Source: Bombus terrestris
Taxonomy: Eukaryota; Arthropoda; Insecta; Hymenoptera; Apidae
NCBI RefSeq assembly: GCF_910591885.1
Contig: NC_063275.1
Location: forward strand, 6,374,501-6,438,500
DNA length: 64,000 nt
Direction of reading: 5' to 3'
The notes under the pieces were generated by a model. It saw only the letters and a list, made by a program, of their open reading frames with translations. It was not told the origin of the DNA and made no database searches. A program made the translations under genes and the position numbers. Shown here one piece after another: positions 36,819-50,139 of the stretch; position 1 is the first letter of the stretch, and the number at the start of each line of letters is the position of its first letter.

Positions 36819-38727
36819 ACCGATGCGGCTCGCTCGCAAATTTGAAGTAAATCGCCTCCATATCGAAGGACGAACGCAGGTGGGATTGGTTTTAGGTTAG
36901 GCTATAGTTTTTCGAGCGAGCGCAGCGAGCGAGCAATGCGTATACGTGCGTCACAAACCAATTGATTAGCACGTAGGTACACAGAAATATTTGCACCTGC
37001 CCGAGGAGCCGGAAGCTTTTATCGAATTGCTCACTGAGCAAAGTTTACATGTTATCAATTGTTTTACACAAAGAGTAATAGTTCGGCGAAGTGCAGTGCA
37101 ACGTGAGTACCAATATCGCTGAAAAAACTTGGAAATAACAGGAAATATATGTAAGGAAATATAAAGTATATGTATGACCAGGAAGTTGAATCTAATGAAA
37201 ATATATGTAAGGAATTATAAAGAATGTGTGTAGCAGAAAATTGTAATCGTTGCTTGCTCGCAGCGTGCGCTCGTAAAAATCTAGTCCAACCTCACAACCA
37301 ATCCGGCACGTTCGCAAATTTGAAGTGAATTGCCTCCTTACCGAAAAACGAACGAAAGAGGGATTGGTTTTAGGTTAGGCTATAGTTTTTCGAGCGAGCG
37401 CAGCGAGCGAGCAATGCGTATACGTGCGTCACAAACCAATTGATTAGCACGTAGGTACACAGAAATATTTGCACCTGCCCGAGGAGCCGGAAGCTTTTAT
37501 CGAATTGCTCACTGAGCAAAGTTTACATGTTATCAATTGTTTTACACAAAGAGTAATAGTTCGGCGAAGTGCAGTGCAACGTGAGTACCAATATCGCTGA
37601 GAAAACTTGGAAATAACAGGAAATATATGTAAGGAAATATAAAGTATATGTATGACCAGGAAGTTGAATCTAATGAAAATATATGTTAGGAATTATAAAG
37701 AATGTGTGTAGCATAAAATTGTAATCGTTGCTTGCTCGCAGCGTGCGCTCGTAAAAATCTAGTCCAACCTCACAACCAATCCGGCACGTTCGCAAATTTG
37801 AAGTGAATTGCCTCCTTACCGAAAAACGAACGAAAGAGGGATTGGTTTTAGGTTAGGCTATAGTTTTTCGAGCGAGCGCAGCGAGCGAGCAATGCGTAAA
37901 CGTGCGTCACAAACCAATTGATTGGCACGAAGGTACACAGAAATATTTGCACCAGCCCGAGGAGCCGGAAGCTTTTATCGAATTGCTCACTGAGCAAAGT
38001 TTACATGTTATCAATAGTTTTACACAAAGAGTAATAGTTCGACGAAGTAAAGTGCAACGTGAGTACCAGTATCGCTGAGAAAACTTGGAAATAACCGGAA
38101 CTAAATGTAAGGAAATATAAAGTATATGTATAACCAGGAAGTTGAAACTAAGGAAAATATATGTTAGGAACTATGAAGTATGTGTGTAGCATGAAAATTG
38201 TAATCGTTGCTTGCTCGCAGCGTGCGCTCGTAAAAATCTAGTCCAACCTCACAACCGATGCGGCTCGCTCTCAAATTTGAAGTAAATCGCCTTCTTATCG
38301 AAGGTCGAACGCCAGTGGGATTGGTTTTATGTTAGGCTATAGTTTTTCGAGCGAGCGCAGCGAGCGAGCAATGCCTAAACGTGCGTCTCAATCCAATTCA
38401 TTGGCACGTAGGCACATAGAAATAATTGCACCTGCCCGAAGAGCCGGAAGCTTTTATCGAATTGCTCACTGAGCAAAGTTTACATGTTATCAATAGTTTT
38501 ACACAAAGAGTAATAGTTCGACGAAGTACAGTGCAACGTGAGTACCAGTATCGCTGAGAAAACTTGGAAATAACCGGAACTAAATGTAAGGAAATATAAA
38601 GTATATGTATAACCAGGAAGTTGAAACTAATGAAAATATATGTTAGGAATTATATAGAATGCGTGTAGCATAAAATTGTAATCGTTGCTCGCTCCGCACG
38701 CGCGTAAAAAAATGGTCCAACCTCACA
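36819..38727 (+). repeat. 1909-bp four-monomer HOR, copy in 14-mer unit 2
   Basis: Monomers are 36819, 37297, 37775 and 38254, the partner of 30156-32064. It is followed immediately by another copy at 38728, with the marker GAATGCGTGTAGC at 36751, 38660 and 40569 spaced exactly 1909 bp apart. The head at 36819 has GATGCGG where the other copies have GATCCGG. Confidence 0.92.
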
Positions 38728-40636
38728 ACCGATCCGGCTCGCTCGCAAATTTGAAGTAAATCGCCTCCATATCGAAGGACGAACGCAGGTGGGATTGGTT
38801 TTAGGTTAGGCTATAGTTTTTCGAGCGAGCGCAGCGAGCGAGCAATGCGTATACGTGCGTCACAAACCAATTGATTAGCACGTAGGTACACAGAAATATT
38901 TGCACCTGCCCGAGGAGCCGGAAGCTTTTATCGAATTGCTCACTGAGCAAAGTTTACATGTTATCAATTGTTTTACACAAAGAGTAATAGTTCGGCGAAG
39001 TGCAGTGCAACGTGAGTACCAATATCGCTGAAAAAACTTGGAAATAACAGGAAATATATGTAAGGAAATATAAAGTATATGTATGACCAGGAAGTTGAAT
39101 CTAATGAAAATATGTGTAAGGAATTATAAAGAATGTGTGTAGCAGAAAATTGTAATCGTTGCTTGCTCGCAGCGTGCGCTCGTAAAAATCTAGTCCAACC
39201 TCACAACCAATCCGGCACGTTCGCAAATTTGAAGTGAATTGCCTCCTTACCGAAAAACGAACGAAAGAGGGATTGGTTTTAGGTTAGGCTATAGTTTTTC
39301 GAGCGAGCGCAGCGAGCGAGCAATGCGTATACGTGCGTCACAAACCAATTGATTAGCACGTAGGTACACAGAAATATTTGCACCTGCCCGAGGAGCCGGA
39401 AGCTTTTGTCGAATTGCTCACTGAGCAAAGTTTACATGTTATCAATTGTTTTACACAAAGAGTAATAGTTCGGCGAAGTGCAGTGCAACGTGAGTACCAA
39501 TATCGCTGAGAAAACTTGGAAATAACAGGAAATATATGTAAGGAAATATAAAGTATATGTATGACCAGGAAGTTGAATCTAATGAAAATATATGTTAGGA
39601 ATTATAAAGAATGTGTGTAGCATAAAATTGTAATCGTTGCTTGCTCGCAGCGTGCGCTCGTAAAAATCTAGTCCAACCTCACAACCAATCCGGCACGTTC
39701 GCAAATTTGAAGTGAATTGCCTCCTTACCGAAAAACGAACGAAAGAGGGATTGGTTTTAGGTTAGGCTATAGTTTTTCGAGCGAGCGCAGCGAGCGAGCA
39801 ATGCGTAAACGTGCGTCACAAACCAATTGATTGGCACGAAGGTACATAGAAATATTTGCACCAGCCCGAGGAGCCGGAAGCTTTTATCGAATTGCTCACT
39901 GAGCAAAGTTTACATGTTATCAATAGTTTTACACAAAGAGTAATAGTTCGACCAAGTAAAGTGCAACGTGAGTACCAGTATCGCTGAGAAAACTTGGAAA
40001 TAACCGGAACTAAATGTAAGGAAATATAAAGTATATGTATAACCAGGAAGTTGAAACTAAGGAAAATATATGTTAGGAACTATGAAGTATGTGTGTAGCA
40101 TGAAAATTGTAATCGTTGCTTGCTCGCAGCGTGCGCTCGTAAAAATCTAGTCCAACCTCACAACCGATGCGGCTCGCTCTCAAATTTGAAGTAAATCGCC
40201 TTCTTATCGAAGGTCGAACGCCAGTGGGATTGGTTTTATGTTAGGCTATAGTTTTTCGAGCGAGCGCAGCGAGCGAGCAATGCCTAAACGTGCGTCTCAA
40301 TCCAATTCATTGGCACGTAGGCACATAGAAATAATTGCACCTGCCCGAAGAGCCGGAAGCTTTTATCGAATTGCTCACTGAGCAAAGTTTACATGTTATC
40401 AATAGTTTTACACAAAGAGTAATAGTTCGACGAAGTACAGTGCAACGTGAGTACCAGTATCGCTGAGAAAACTTGGAAATAACCGGAACTAAATGTAAGG
40501 AAATATAAAGTATATGTATAACCAGGAAGTTGAAACTAATGAAAATATATGTTAGGAATTATATAGAATGCGTGTAGCATAAAATTGTAATCGTTGCTCG
40601 CTCCGCAGGCGCGTAAAAAAATGGTCCAACCTCACA
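38728..40636 (+). repeat. 1909-bp four-monomer HOR, extra tandem copy
   Basis: Monomers are 38728, 39206, 39684 and 40163. It repeats 36819-38727 with small differences such as AAAATATGTG (about 39110), TTTTGTCG (about 39407), GACCAAGTAAAG (about 39951) and CGCAGGCGCG at the tail. The same private variants recur in 54912-56820, so this copy is the template or product of the long-range duplication. Confidence 0.92.
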
Positions 40637-43015
40637 ACCGATCCGGCTCGCTCGCATATTTGAAGTAAATCGCCTCCATATCGAAGGACGAACGCAGGTG
40701 GGATTGGTTTTAGGTTAGGCTATAGTTTTTCGAGCGAGCGCAGCGAGCGAGCAATGCCTAAACGTGCATCTCAAACCAATTGATTGGCACGTAGATACAT
40801 AGAAATATTTGCACCAGCCCGAGGAGCCGGAAGCTTTTATCGAATTGCTCACTGAGCAAAGTTTACATGTTATCAATAGTTTTACACAAAGAGTAATAGT
40901 TCGACGAAGTACAGTGCAACGTGAGTACCAGTATCGCTGAGAAAACTTGGAAATAACCGGAACTAAATGTAAGGAAATATAAAGTATATGTATAACCAGG
41001 AAGTTGAAACTAATGAAAATATATGTTAGGAACTATGAAGTATGTGTGTAGCATAAAATTGTAATCGTTGCTCGCTCCGCACGCTCATAAAAAAATGGTC
41101 CAACCTCACAACCGATCCGGCTCGCTCGCAAATTTGAAGTAAATCGCCTCCATATCGAAGGACGAACGCAGGTGGGATTGGTTTTATGTTAGGCTATAGT
41201 TTTTCGAGCGAGCGCAGCGAGCGAGCAATGCCTAAACGTGCGTCTCAATCCAATTCATTGGCACATAGGCACATAGAAATAATTGCACCTGACCGAAGAG
41301 CCGGAAGCTTTTATCGAATTGCTCACTGAGCAAAGTTTACATGTTATCAATAGTTTTACACAAAGAGTAATAGTTCGACGAAGTACAGTGCAACGTGAGT
41401 ACCAGTATCGCTGAGAAAACTTGGAAATAACCGGAACTAAATGTAAGGAAATATAAAGTATATGTATAACCAGGAAGTTGAAACTAATGAAAATATATGT
41501 TAGGAATTATATAGAATGTGTGTAGCATAAAATTGTAATCGTTGCTCGCTCCGCACGCTCGTAAAAAAATGGTCCAACCTCCCAACCGATCCGGCTCGCT
41601 CGCAAATTTGAAGTAAATCGCCTCCATATCGAAGGACGAACGCAGGTGGGATTGGTTTTAGGTTAGGCTATAGTTTTTCGAGCGAGCGCAGCGAGCGAGC
41701 AATGCGTATACGTGCGTCACAAACCAATTGATTAGCACGTAGGTACACAGAAATATTTGCACCTGCCCGAGGAGCCGGAAGCTTTTATCGAATTGCTCAC
41801 TGAGCAAAGTTTACATGTTATCAATTGTTTTACACAAAGAGTAATAGTTCGGCGAAGTGCAGTGCAACGTGAGTACCAATATCGCTGAAAAAACTTGGAA
41901 ATAACAGGAAATATATGTAAGGAAATATAAAGTATATGTATGACCAGGAAGTTGAATCTAATGAAAATATATGTAAGGAATTATAAAGAATGTGTGTAGC
42001 AGAAAATTGTAATCGTTGCTTGCTCGCAGCGTGCGCTCGTAAAAATCTAGTCCAACCTCACAACCAATCCGGCACGTTCGCAAATTTGAAGTGAATTGCC
42101 TCCTTACCGAAAAACGAACGAAAGAGGGATTGGTTTTAGGTTAGGCTATAGTTTTTGGAGCGAGCGCAGCGAGCGAGCAATGCGTAAACGTGCGTCACAA
42201 ACCAATTGATTGGCACGAAGGTACATAGAAATATTTGCACCAGCCCGAGGAGCCGGAAGCTTTTATCGAATTGCACACTGAGCAAAGTTTACATGTTATC
42301 AATAGTTTTACACAAAGAGTAATAGTTCGACGAAGTAAAGTGCAACGTGAGTACCAGTATCGCTGAGAAAACTTGGAAATAACCGGAACTAAATGTAAGG
42401 AAATATAAAGTATATGTATAACCAGGAAGTTGAAACTAAGGAAAATATATGTTAGGAACTATGAAGTATGTGTGTAGCATGAAAATTGTAATCGTTGCTT
42501 GCTCGCAGCGTGCGCTCGTAAAAATCTAGTCCAACCTCACAACCGATGCGGCTCGCTCTCAAATTTGAAGTAAATCGCCTTCTTATCGAAGGTCGAACGC
42601 CAGTGGGATTGGTTTTATGTTAGGCTATAGTTTTTCAAGCGAGCGCAGCGAGCGAGCAATGCCTAAACGTGCATCTCAATCCAATTCATTGGCACGTAGG
42701 CACATAGAAATAATTGCACCTGCCCGAAGAGCCGGAAGCTTTTATCGAATTGCTCACTGAGCAAAGTTTACATGTTATCAATAGTTTTACACAAAGAGTA
42801 ATAGTTCGACGAAGTACAGTGCAACGTGAGTACCAGTATCGCTGAGAAAACTTGGAAATAACCGGAACTAAATGTAAGGAAATATAAAGTATATGTATAA
42901 CCAGGAAGTTGAAACTAATGAAAATATATGTTAGGAATTATATAGAATGCGTGTAGCATAAAATTGTAATCGTTGCTCGCTCCGCACGCGCGTAAAAAAA
43001 TGGTCCAACCTCACA
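40637..43015 (+). repeat. Five-monomer segment with one monomer absent from its distal copy
   Basis: Monomers start at 40637, 41111, 41585, 42063 and 42542. Markers are GCATATTTG (40657), GTAGATACATAG, CACGCTCATAAAA, CTGACCG (about 41289), GTTTTTGGAGCG (about 42153), TTGCACACTG and GTTTTTCAAGCG. The distal copy at 56821-58725 has all of these except the monomer 41111-41584, which is missing as one exact 474-bp unit. Confidence 0.92.
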
Positions 43016-44920
43016 ACCGATCCGGCTCGCTCGCAAATTTGAAGTAAATCGCCTCCATATCGAAGGACGAACGCAGGTGGGATTGGTTTTAGGTTAGGCT
43101 ATAGTTTTTCGAGCGAGCGCAGCGAGCGAGCAATGCCTAAACGTGCACCTCAAACCAATTGATTGGCACGTAGATACATAGAAATATTTGCACCAGCCCG
43201 AGGAGCCGGAAGCTTTTATCGAATTGCTCACTGAGCAAAGTTTACATGTTATCAATAGTTTTACACAAAGAGTAATAGTTCGACGAAGTACAGTGCCACG
43301 TGAGTACCAGTATCGCTGAGAAAACTTGGAAATAACCGGAACTAAATGTAAGGAAATATAAAGTATATGTATAACCAGGAAGTTGAAACTAATGAAAATA
43401 TATGTTAGGAACTATGAAGTATGTGTGTAGCATAAAATTGTAATCGTTGCTCGCTCCGCACGCTCGTAAAAAAATGGTCCAACCTCACAACCGATCCGGC
43501 TCGCTCGCAAATTTGAAGTAAATCGCCTCCATATCGAAGGACGAACGCAGGTGGGATTGGTTTTAGGTTAGGCTATAGTTTTTCGAGCGAGCGCAGCGAG
43601 CGAGCAATGCGTATACGTGCGTCACAAACCAATTGATTAGCACGTAGGTACACAGAAATATTTGCACCTGCCCGAGGAGCCGGAAGCTTCTATCGAATTG
43701 CTCACTGAGCAAAGTTTACATGTTATCAATTGTTTTACACAAAGGGTAATAGTTCGGCGAAGTGCAGTGCAACGTGAGTACCAATATCGCTGAGAAAACT
43801 TGGAAATAACAGGAAATATATGTAAGGAAATATAAAGTATATGTATGACCAGGAAGTTGAATCTAATGAAAATATATGTTAGGAATTATAAAGAATGTGT
43901 GTAGCATAAAACTGTAATCGTTGCTTGCTCGCAGCGTGCGCTCGTAAAAATCTAGTCCAACCTCACAACCAATCCGGCACGTTCGCAAATTTGAAGTGAA
44001 TTGCCTCCTTACCGAAAAACGAACGAAAGAGGGATTGGTTTTAGGTTAGGCTATAGGTTTTCGAGCGAGCGCAGCGAGCGAGCAATGCGTAAACGTGCGT
44101 CACAAACCAATTGATTGGCACGAAGGTACATAGAAATATTTGCACCAGCCCGAGGAGCCGGAAGCTTTTATCGAATTGCTCACTGAGCAAAGTTTACATG
44201 TTATCAATAGTTTTACACAAAGAGTAATAGTTCGACGAAGTAAAGTGCAACGTGAGTACCAGTATTGCTGAGAAAACTTGGAAATAACCGGAACTAAATG
44301 TAAGGAAATATAAAGTATATGTATAACCAGGAAGTTGAAACTAATGAAAATATATGTTAGGAACTATGAAGTATGTGTGTAGCATGAAAATTGTAATCGT
44401 TGCTTGCTCGCAGCGTGCGCTCGTAAAAATCTAGTCCAACCTCACATCTGATGCGGCTCGCTCTCAAATTTGAAGTAAATCGCCTTCTTATCGAAGGTCG
44501 AACGCCGGTGGGATTGGTTTTATGTTAGGCTATAGTTTTTCGAGCGAGCGCAGCGAGCGAGCAATGCCTAAACGTGCGTCTCAATCCAATTCATTGGCAC
44601 GTAGGCACATAGAAATAATTGCACCTGCCCGAAGAGCCGGAAGCTTTTATCGAATTGCTCACTGAGCAAAGTTTACATGTTATCAATAGTTTTACACAAA
44701 GAGTAATAGTTCGACGAAGTACAGTGCAACGTGAGTACCAGTATCGCTGAGAAAACTTGGAAATAACCGGAACTAAATGTAAGGAAATATAAAGTATATG
44801 TATAACCAGGAAGTTGAAACTAATGAAAATATATGTTAGGAATTATATAGAATGTGTGTAGCATAAAATTGTAATCGTTGCTCGCTCCGCACGCTCGTAA
44901 AAAAATGGTCCAACCTCACA
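43016..44920 (+). repeat. Four-monomer segment, left copy
   Basis: Monomers start at 43016, 43490, 43968 and 44447. Markers include GTGCACCTC, GTGCCACG, AAGCTTCTATCG, AAACTGTAATCG, CTATAGGTTTTCG (44053), GTATTGCTG and the mutated head CACATCTGATGCGG (44447). Each is repeated 15710 bp downstream, in 58726-60630. The order resembles the 1909-bp HOR with its first two monomers replaced by other classes. Confidence 0.88.
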
Positions 44921-47900
44921 ACCGATCCGGCTCGCTCGCAAATTTGAAGTAAATCGCCTCCATATCGAAGGAAGAACGCAGGTGGGATTGGTTTTAGGTT
45001 AGGCTATAGTTTTTCGAGCGAGCGCAGCGAGCGAGCAATGCCTAAACGTGCGTCTCAATCCAATTCATTGGCACATAGGCACATAGAAATAATTGCACCT
45101 GCCCGAAGAGCCGGAAGCTTTTATCGAATTGCTCACTGAGCAAAGTTTACATGTTATCAATAGTTTTACACAAAGAGTAATAGTTCGACGAAGTACAGTG
45201 CAACGTGAGTACCAGTATCGCTGAGAAAACTTGGAAATAACCGGAACTAAATGTAAGGAAATATAAAGTATATGTATAACCAGGAAGTTGAAACTAATGA
45301 AAATATATGTTAGGAATTATATAGAATGTGTGTACCATAAAATTGTAATCGTTGCTCGCTCCGCACGCTCGTAAAAAAATGGTCCAACCTCACAACCGAT
45401 CCGGCTCGCTCGCAAATTTGAAGTAAATCGCCTCCATATCGAAGGACGAACGCAGGTGGGATTGGTTTTAGGTTAGGCTATAGTTTTTCGAGCGAGCGCA
45501 GCGAGCGAGCAATGCCTAAACGTGCGTCTCAATCCAATTCATTGGCACATAGGCACATAGAAATAATTGCACCTGCCCGAAGAGCCGGAAGCTTTTATCG
45601 AATTGCTCACTGAGCAAAGTTTACATGTTATCAATAGTTTTACACAAAGAGTAATAGTTCGACGAAGTACAGTGCAACGTGAGTACCAGTATCGCTGAGA
45701 AAACTTGGAAATAACCGGAACTAAATGTAAGGAAATATAAAGTATATGTATAACCAGGAAGTTGAAACTAATGAAAATATATGTTAGGAATTATATAGAA
45801 TGTGTGTAGCATAAAATTGTAATCGTTGCTCGCTCCGCACGCTCGTAAAAAAATGGTCCAACCTCACAACCGATCCGGCTCGCTCGCAAATTTGAAGTAA
45901 ATCGCCTCCATATCGAAGGACGAACGCAGGTGGGATTGGTTTTAGGTTAGGCTATAGTTTTTCGAGCGAGCGCAGCGAGCGAGCAATGCCTAAACGTGCA
46001 TCTCAAACCAATTGATTGGCACATAGGCACATAGAAATAATTGCACCTGCCCGAAGAGCCGGAAGCTTTTGTCGAATTGCTCACTGAGCAAAGTTTACAT
46101 GTTATCAATAGTTTTACACAAAGAGTAATAGTTCGACGAAGTACAGTGCAACGTGAGTACCAGTATCGCTGAGAAAACTTGGAAATAACCGGAACTAAAT
46201 GTAAGGAAATATAAAGTATATGTATAACCAGGAAGTTGAAACTAATGAAAATATATGTTAGGAATTATATAGAATGTGTGTAGCATAAAATTGTAATCGT
46301 TGCTCGCTCCGCACGCTCGTAAAAAAATGGTCCAACCTCACAACCGATCCGGCTCGCTCGCAAATTTGAAGTAAATCGCCTCCATATCGAAGGACGAACG
46401 CAGGTGGGATTGGTTTTAGGTTAGGCTATAGTTTTTCGAGCGAGCGCAGCGAGCGAGCAATGCCTAAATGTGCGTCTCAATCCAATTCATTGGCACATAG
46501 GCACATAGAAATAATTGCACCTGCCCGAAGAGCCGGAAGCTTTTATCGAATTGCTCACTGAGCAAAGTTTACATGTTATCAATAGTTTTACACAAAGAGT
46601 AATAGTTCGACGAAGTACAGTGCAACGTGAGTACCAGTATCGCTGAGAAAACTTGGAAATAACCGGAACTAAATGTAAGAAAATATAAAGTATATGTATA
46701 ACCAGGAAGTTGAAACTAATGAAAATATATGTTAGGAATTATATAGAATGTGTGTAGCATAAAATTGTAATCGTTGCTCGCTCCGCACGCTCGTAAAAAA
46801 ATGGTCCAACCTCACAACCGATCCGGCTCGCTCGCAAATTTGAAGTAAATCGCCTCCATATCGAAGGACGAACGCAGGTGGGATTGGTTTTAGGTTAGGC
46901 TATAGTTTTTCGAGCGAGCGCAGCGAGCGAGCAATGCCTAAACGTGCATCTCAAACCAATTGATTGGCACGTAGGTACATAGAAACATCTGCAACAGCCC
47001 GAGGAGCCGGAAGCTTTTATCGAATTGCTCACTGAGCAAAGTTTACATGTTATCAATAGTTTTACACAAAGAGTAATAGTTCGACGAAGTACAGTACAAC
47101 GTGAGTACCAGTATCGCTGAGAAAACTTGGAAATAACCGGAACTAAATGTAAGGAAATATAAAGTATATGTATAACCAGGAAGTTGAAACTAATGAAAAT
47201 ATATGTTAGGAATTATATAGAATGTGTGTAGCATAAAATTGTAATCGTTGCTCGCTCCGCACGCGCGTAAAAAAATGGTCCAACCTCACAACCGATCCGG
47301 CTCGCTCGCAAATTTGAAGTAAATCGCCTCCATATCGAAGGACGAACGCAGGTGGGATTGGTTTTAGGTTAGGCTATAGTTTTTCGAGCGAGCGCAGCGA
47401 GCGAGCAATGCCTAAACGTGCATCTCAAACCAATTGATTGGCACGTGGATACATGGAAATATTTGCACCAGCCCGAGGAGCCGGAAGCTTTTATCGAATT
47501 GCTCACTGAGCAAAGTTTACATGTTATCAATAGTTTTACACAAAGAGTAATAGTTCGACGAAGTACAGTGCAACGTGAGTACCAGTATCGCTGAGAAGAC
47601 TTGGAAATAACCGGAACTAAATGTAAGGAAATATAAAGTATATGTATAACCAGGAAGTTGAAACTAATGAAAATATATGTTAGGAATTATATAGAATGTT
47701 TGTAGCATAAAATTGTAATCGTTGCTCGCTCCGCACGCTCGTAAAAAAATGGTCCAACCTCACAACCGATCCGGCTCGCTCGCAAATTTGAAGTAAATCG
47801 CCTCCATATCGAAGGACGAACGCAGGTGGGATTGGTTTTAGGTTAGGCTATAGTTTTTCGAGCGAGCGCAGCGAGCGAGCAATGCGTAAACGTGAGTCAC

Positions 47901-48243
47901 AAACCAATTGATTAGCACGTAGGTACACAGAAATATTTGCACCTGCCCGAGGAGCCGGAAGCTTTTATCGAATTGCTCACTGAGCAAAGTTTACATGTTA
48001 TCAATTGTTTTACACAAAGAGTAATAGTTCGACGAAGTACAGTGCAACGTGAGTACCAGTATCGCTGAGAAAACTTGGAACTAACCGGAACTAAATGTAA
48101 GGAAATATAAAGTATATGTATAACCAGGAAGTTGAAACTAATGAAAATATATGTTAGGAACTATGAAGTATGTGTGTAGCATGAAAATTGTAATCGTTGC
48201 TTGCTCGCAGCGTGCGCTCGTAAAAATCTAGTCCAACCTCACA
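44921..48243 (+). repeat. Seven-monomer run, five units of the CATAGGCAC class plus relatives
   Basis: Monomers start at 44921, 45395, 45869, 46343, 46817, 47291 and 47765; the first six are 474 bp and the last 479. The first four share GGCACATAGGCACATAG, a G-to-A variant at the former CGTAGG site that is rare in the first 40 kb. Individual markers are GGAAGAACG and GTACCATAA (first), TTTTGTCG (third), CTAAATGTGCG and GTAAGAAAATA (fourth), AAACATCTGCAACAGCC (fifth), GTGGATACATGG and GAAGACTTGG (sixth) and ACGTGAGTCAC (seventh). All recur in 60631-63953. Confidence 0.88.
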
Positions 48244-50139
48244 ACCGATGCGGCTCGCTCTCAAATTTGAAGTAAATCGCCTTCTTATCGAAGGTCGAAC
48301 GCCGGTGGGATTGGTTTTATGTTAGGCTATAGTTTTTCGAGCGAGCGCAGCGAGCGAGCAATGCCTAAACGTGCGTCTCAATCCAATTCATTGGCACGTA
48401 GGCACATAGAAATAATTGCACCTGCCCGAAGAGCCGGAAGCTTTTACCGAATTGCTCACTGAGCAAAGTTTACATGTTATCAATAGTTTTACACAAAGAG
48501 TAATAGTTCGACGAAGTACAGTGCAACGTGAGTACCAGTATCGCTGAGAAAACTTGGAAATAACCGGAACTAAATGTAAGGAAATATAAAGTATATGTAT
48601 AACCAGGAAGTTGAAACTAATGAAAATATATGTTAGGAATTATATAGAATGTGTGTAGCATAAAATTGTAATCGTTGCTCGCTCCGCACGCTCGTAAAAA
48701 AATGGTCCAACCTCACAACCGATCCGGCTCGCTCGCAAATTTGAAGTAAATCGCCTCCATATCGAAGGACGAACGCAGGTGGGATTGGTTTTAGGTTAGG
48801 CTATAGTTTTTCGAGCGAGCGCAGCGAGCGAGCAATGCCTAAACGTGCGTCTCAATCCAATTCATTGGCACATAGGCACATAGAAATAATTGCACCTGCC
48901 CGAAGAGCCGGAAGCTTTTATCGAATTGCTCACTGAGCAAAGTTTACATGTTATCAATAGTTTTACACAAAGAGTAATAGTTCGACGAAGTACAGTGCAA
49001 CGTGAGTACCAGTATCGCTGAGAAAACTTGGAAATAACCGGAACTAAATGAAAGGAAATATAAAGTATATGTATAACCAGGAAGTTGAAACTAATGAAAA
49101 TATATGTTAGGAATTATATAGAATGTGTGTAGCATAAAATTGTAATCGTTGCTCGCTCCGCACGCTCGTAAAAAAATGGTCCAACCTCACAACCGATCCG
49201 GCTCGCTCGCAAATTTGAAGTAAATCGCCTCCATATCGAAGGACGAACGCAGGTGGGATTGGTTTTAGGTTAGGCTATAGTTTTTCGAGCGAGCGCAGCG
49301 AGCGAGCAATGCCTAAACGTGCGTCTCAATCCAATTCATTGGCACATAGGCACATAGAAATAATTGCACCTGCCCGAAGAGCCGGAAGCTTTTATCGAAT
49401 TGCTCACTGAGCAAAGTTTACATGTTATCAATAGTTTTACACAAAGAGTAATAGTTCGACGAAGTACAGTGCAACGTGAGTACCAGTATCGCTGAGAAAA
49501 CTTGGAAATAACCGGAACTAAATGTAAGGAAATATAAAGTATATGTATAACCAGGAAGTTGAAACTAATGAAAATATATGTTAGGAATTATATAGAATGT
49601 GTGTACCATAAAATTGTAATCGTTGCTCGCTCCGCACGCTCGTAAAAAAATGGTCCAACCTCACAACCGATCCGGCTCGCTCGCAAATTTGAAGTAAATC
49701 GCCTCCATATCGAAGGACGAACGCAGGTGGGATTGGTTTTAGGTTAGGCTATAGTTTTTCGAGCGAGCGCAGCGAGCGAGCAATGCCTAAACGTGCGTCT
49801 CAATCCAATTCATTGGCACATAGGCACATAGAAATAATTGCACCTGCCCGAAGAGCCGGAAGCTTTTATCGAATTGCTCACTGAGCAAAGTTTACATGTT
49901 ATCAATAGTTTTACACAAAGAGTAATAGTTCGACGAAGTACAGTGCAACGTGAGTACCAGTATCGCTGAGAAAACTTGGAAATAACCGGAACTAAATGTA
50001 AGGAAATATAAAGTATATGTATAACCAGGAAGTTGAAACTAATGAAAATATATGTTAGGAATTATATAGAATGTGTGTAGCATAAAATTGTAATCGTTGC
50101 TCGCTCCGCACGCTCGTAAAAAAATGGTCCAACCTCACA
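48244..50139 (+). repeat. Four monomers, partial repeat of 44.4-45.9 kb
   Basis: Monomers start at 48244, 48718, 49192 and 49666. The first shares the GCCGGTGGG head variant with 44447 (offset 3797). The pair 49192-50139 matches 44921-45868 (offset 4271), including GTGTACCATAAAATTG at 49602 and 45331, but lacks the GGAAGAACG change of 44921. The unit at 48718 has AAATGAAAGG. This block lies just beyond the part visible in the distal copy at the window end. Confidence 0.83.

Larger units (their letters stand above)
32065..38727 (+). repeat. 14-monomer HOR unit, copy 2 (6663 bp)
   Basis: Directly abuts copy 1. Monomers start at 32065, 32539, 33018, 33492, 33966, 34440, 34914, 35388, 35867, 36345, 36819, 37297, 37775 and 38254. 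Two nearly identical 6.7-kb units in tandem indicate one recent unequal exchange that shifted the array by exactly 14 monomers. The final tail resembles the tail at 36.75 kb, consistent with the adjoining four-monomer expansion at 38728. Confidence 0.94.
37940..48290 (+). repeat. Long-range duplicated segment, left copy (about 10 kb)
   Basis: From about 37940 to 41110 the sequence recurs 16184 bp downstream. From 41585 to at least 48290 it recurs 15710 bp downstream, up to the last base of the window. The change of offset equals the 474-bp monomer 41111-41584, absent from the right copy. Apart from that I found only A41866/C57576, T44995/A60705 and the CCCAACC variant at about 41581, which lies at the deletion junction. 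The left edge is set by GTACACAG (here) against GTACGCAG (54119). Confidence 0.92.
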
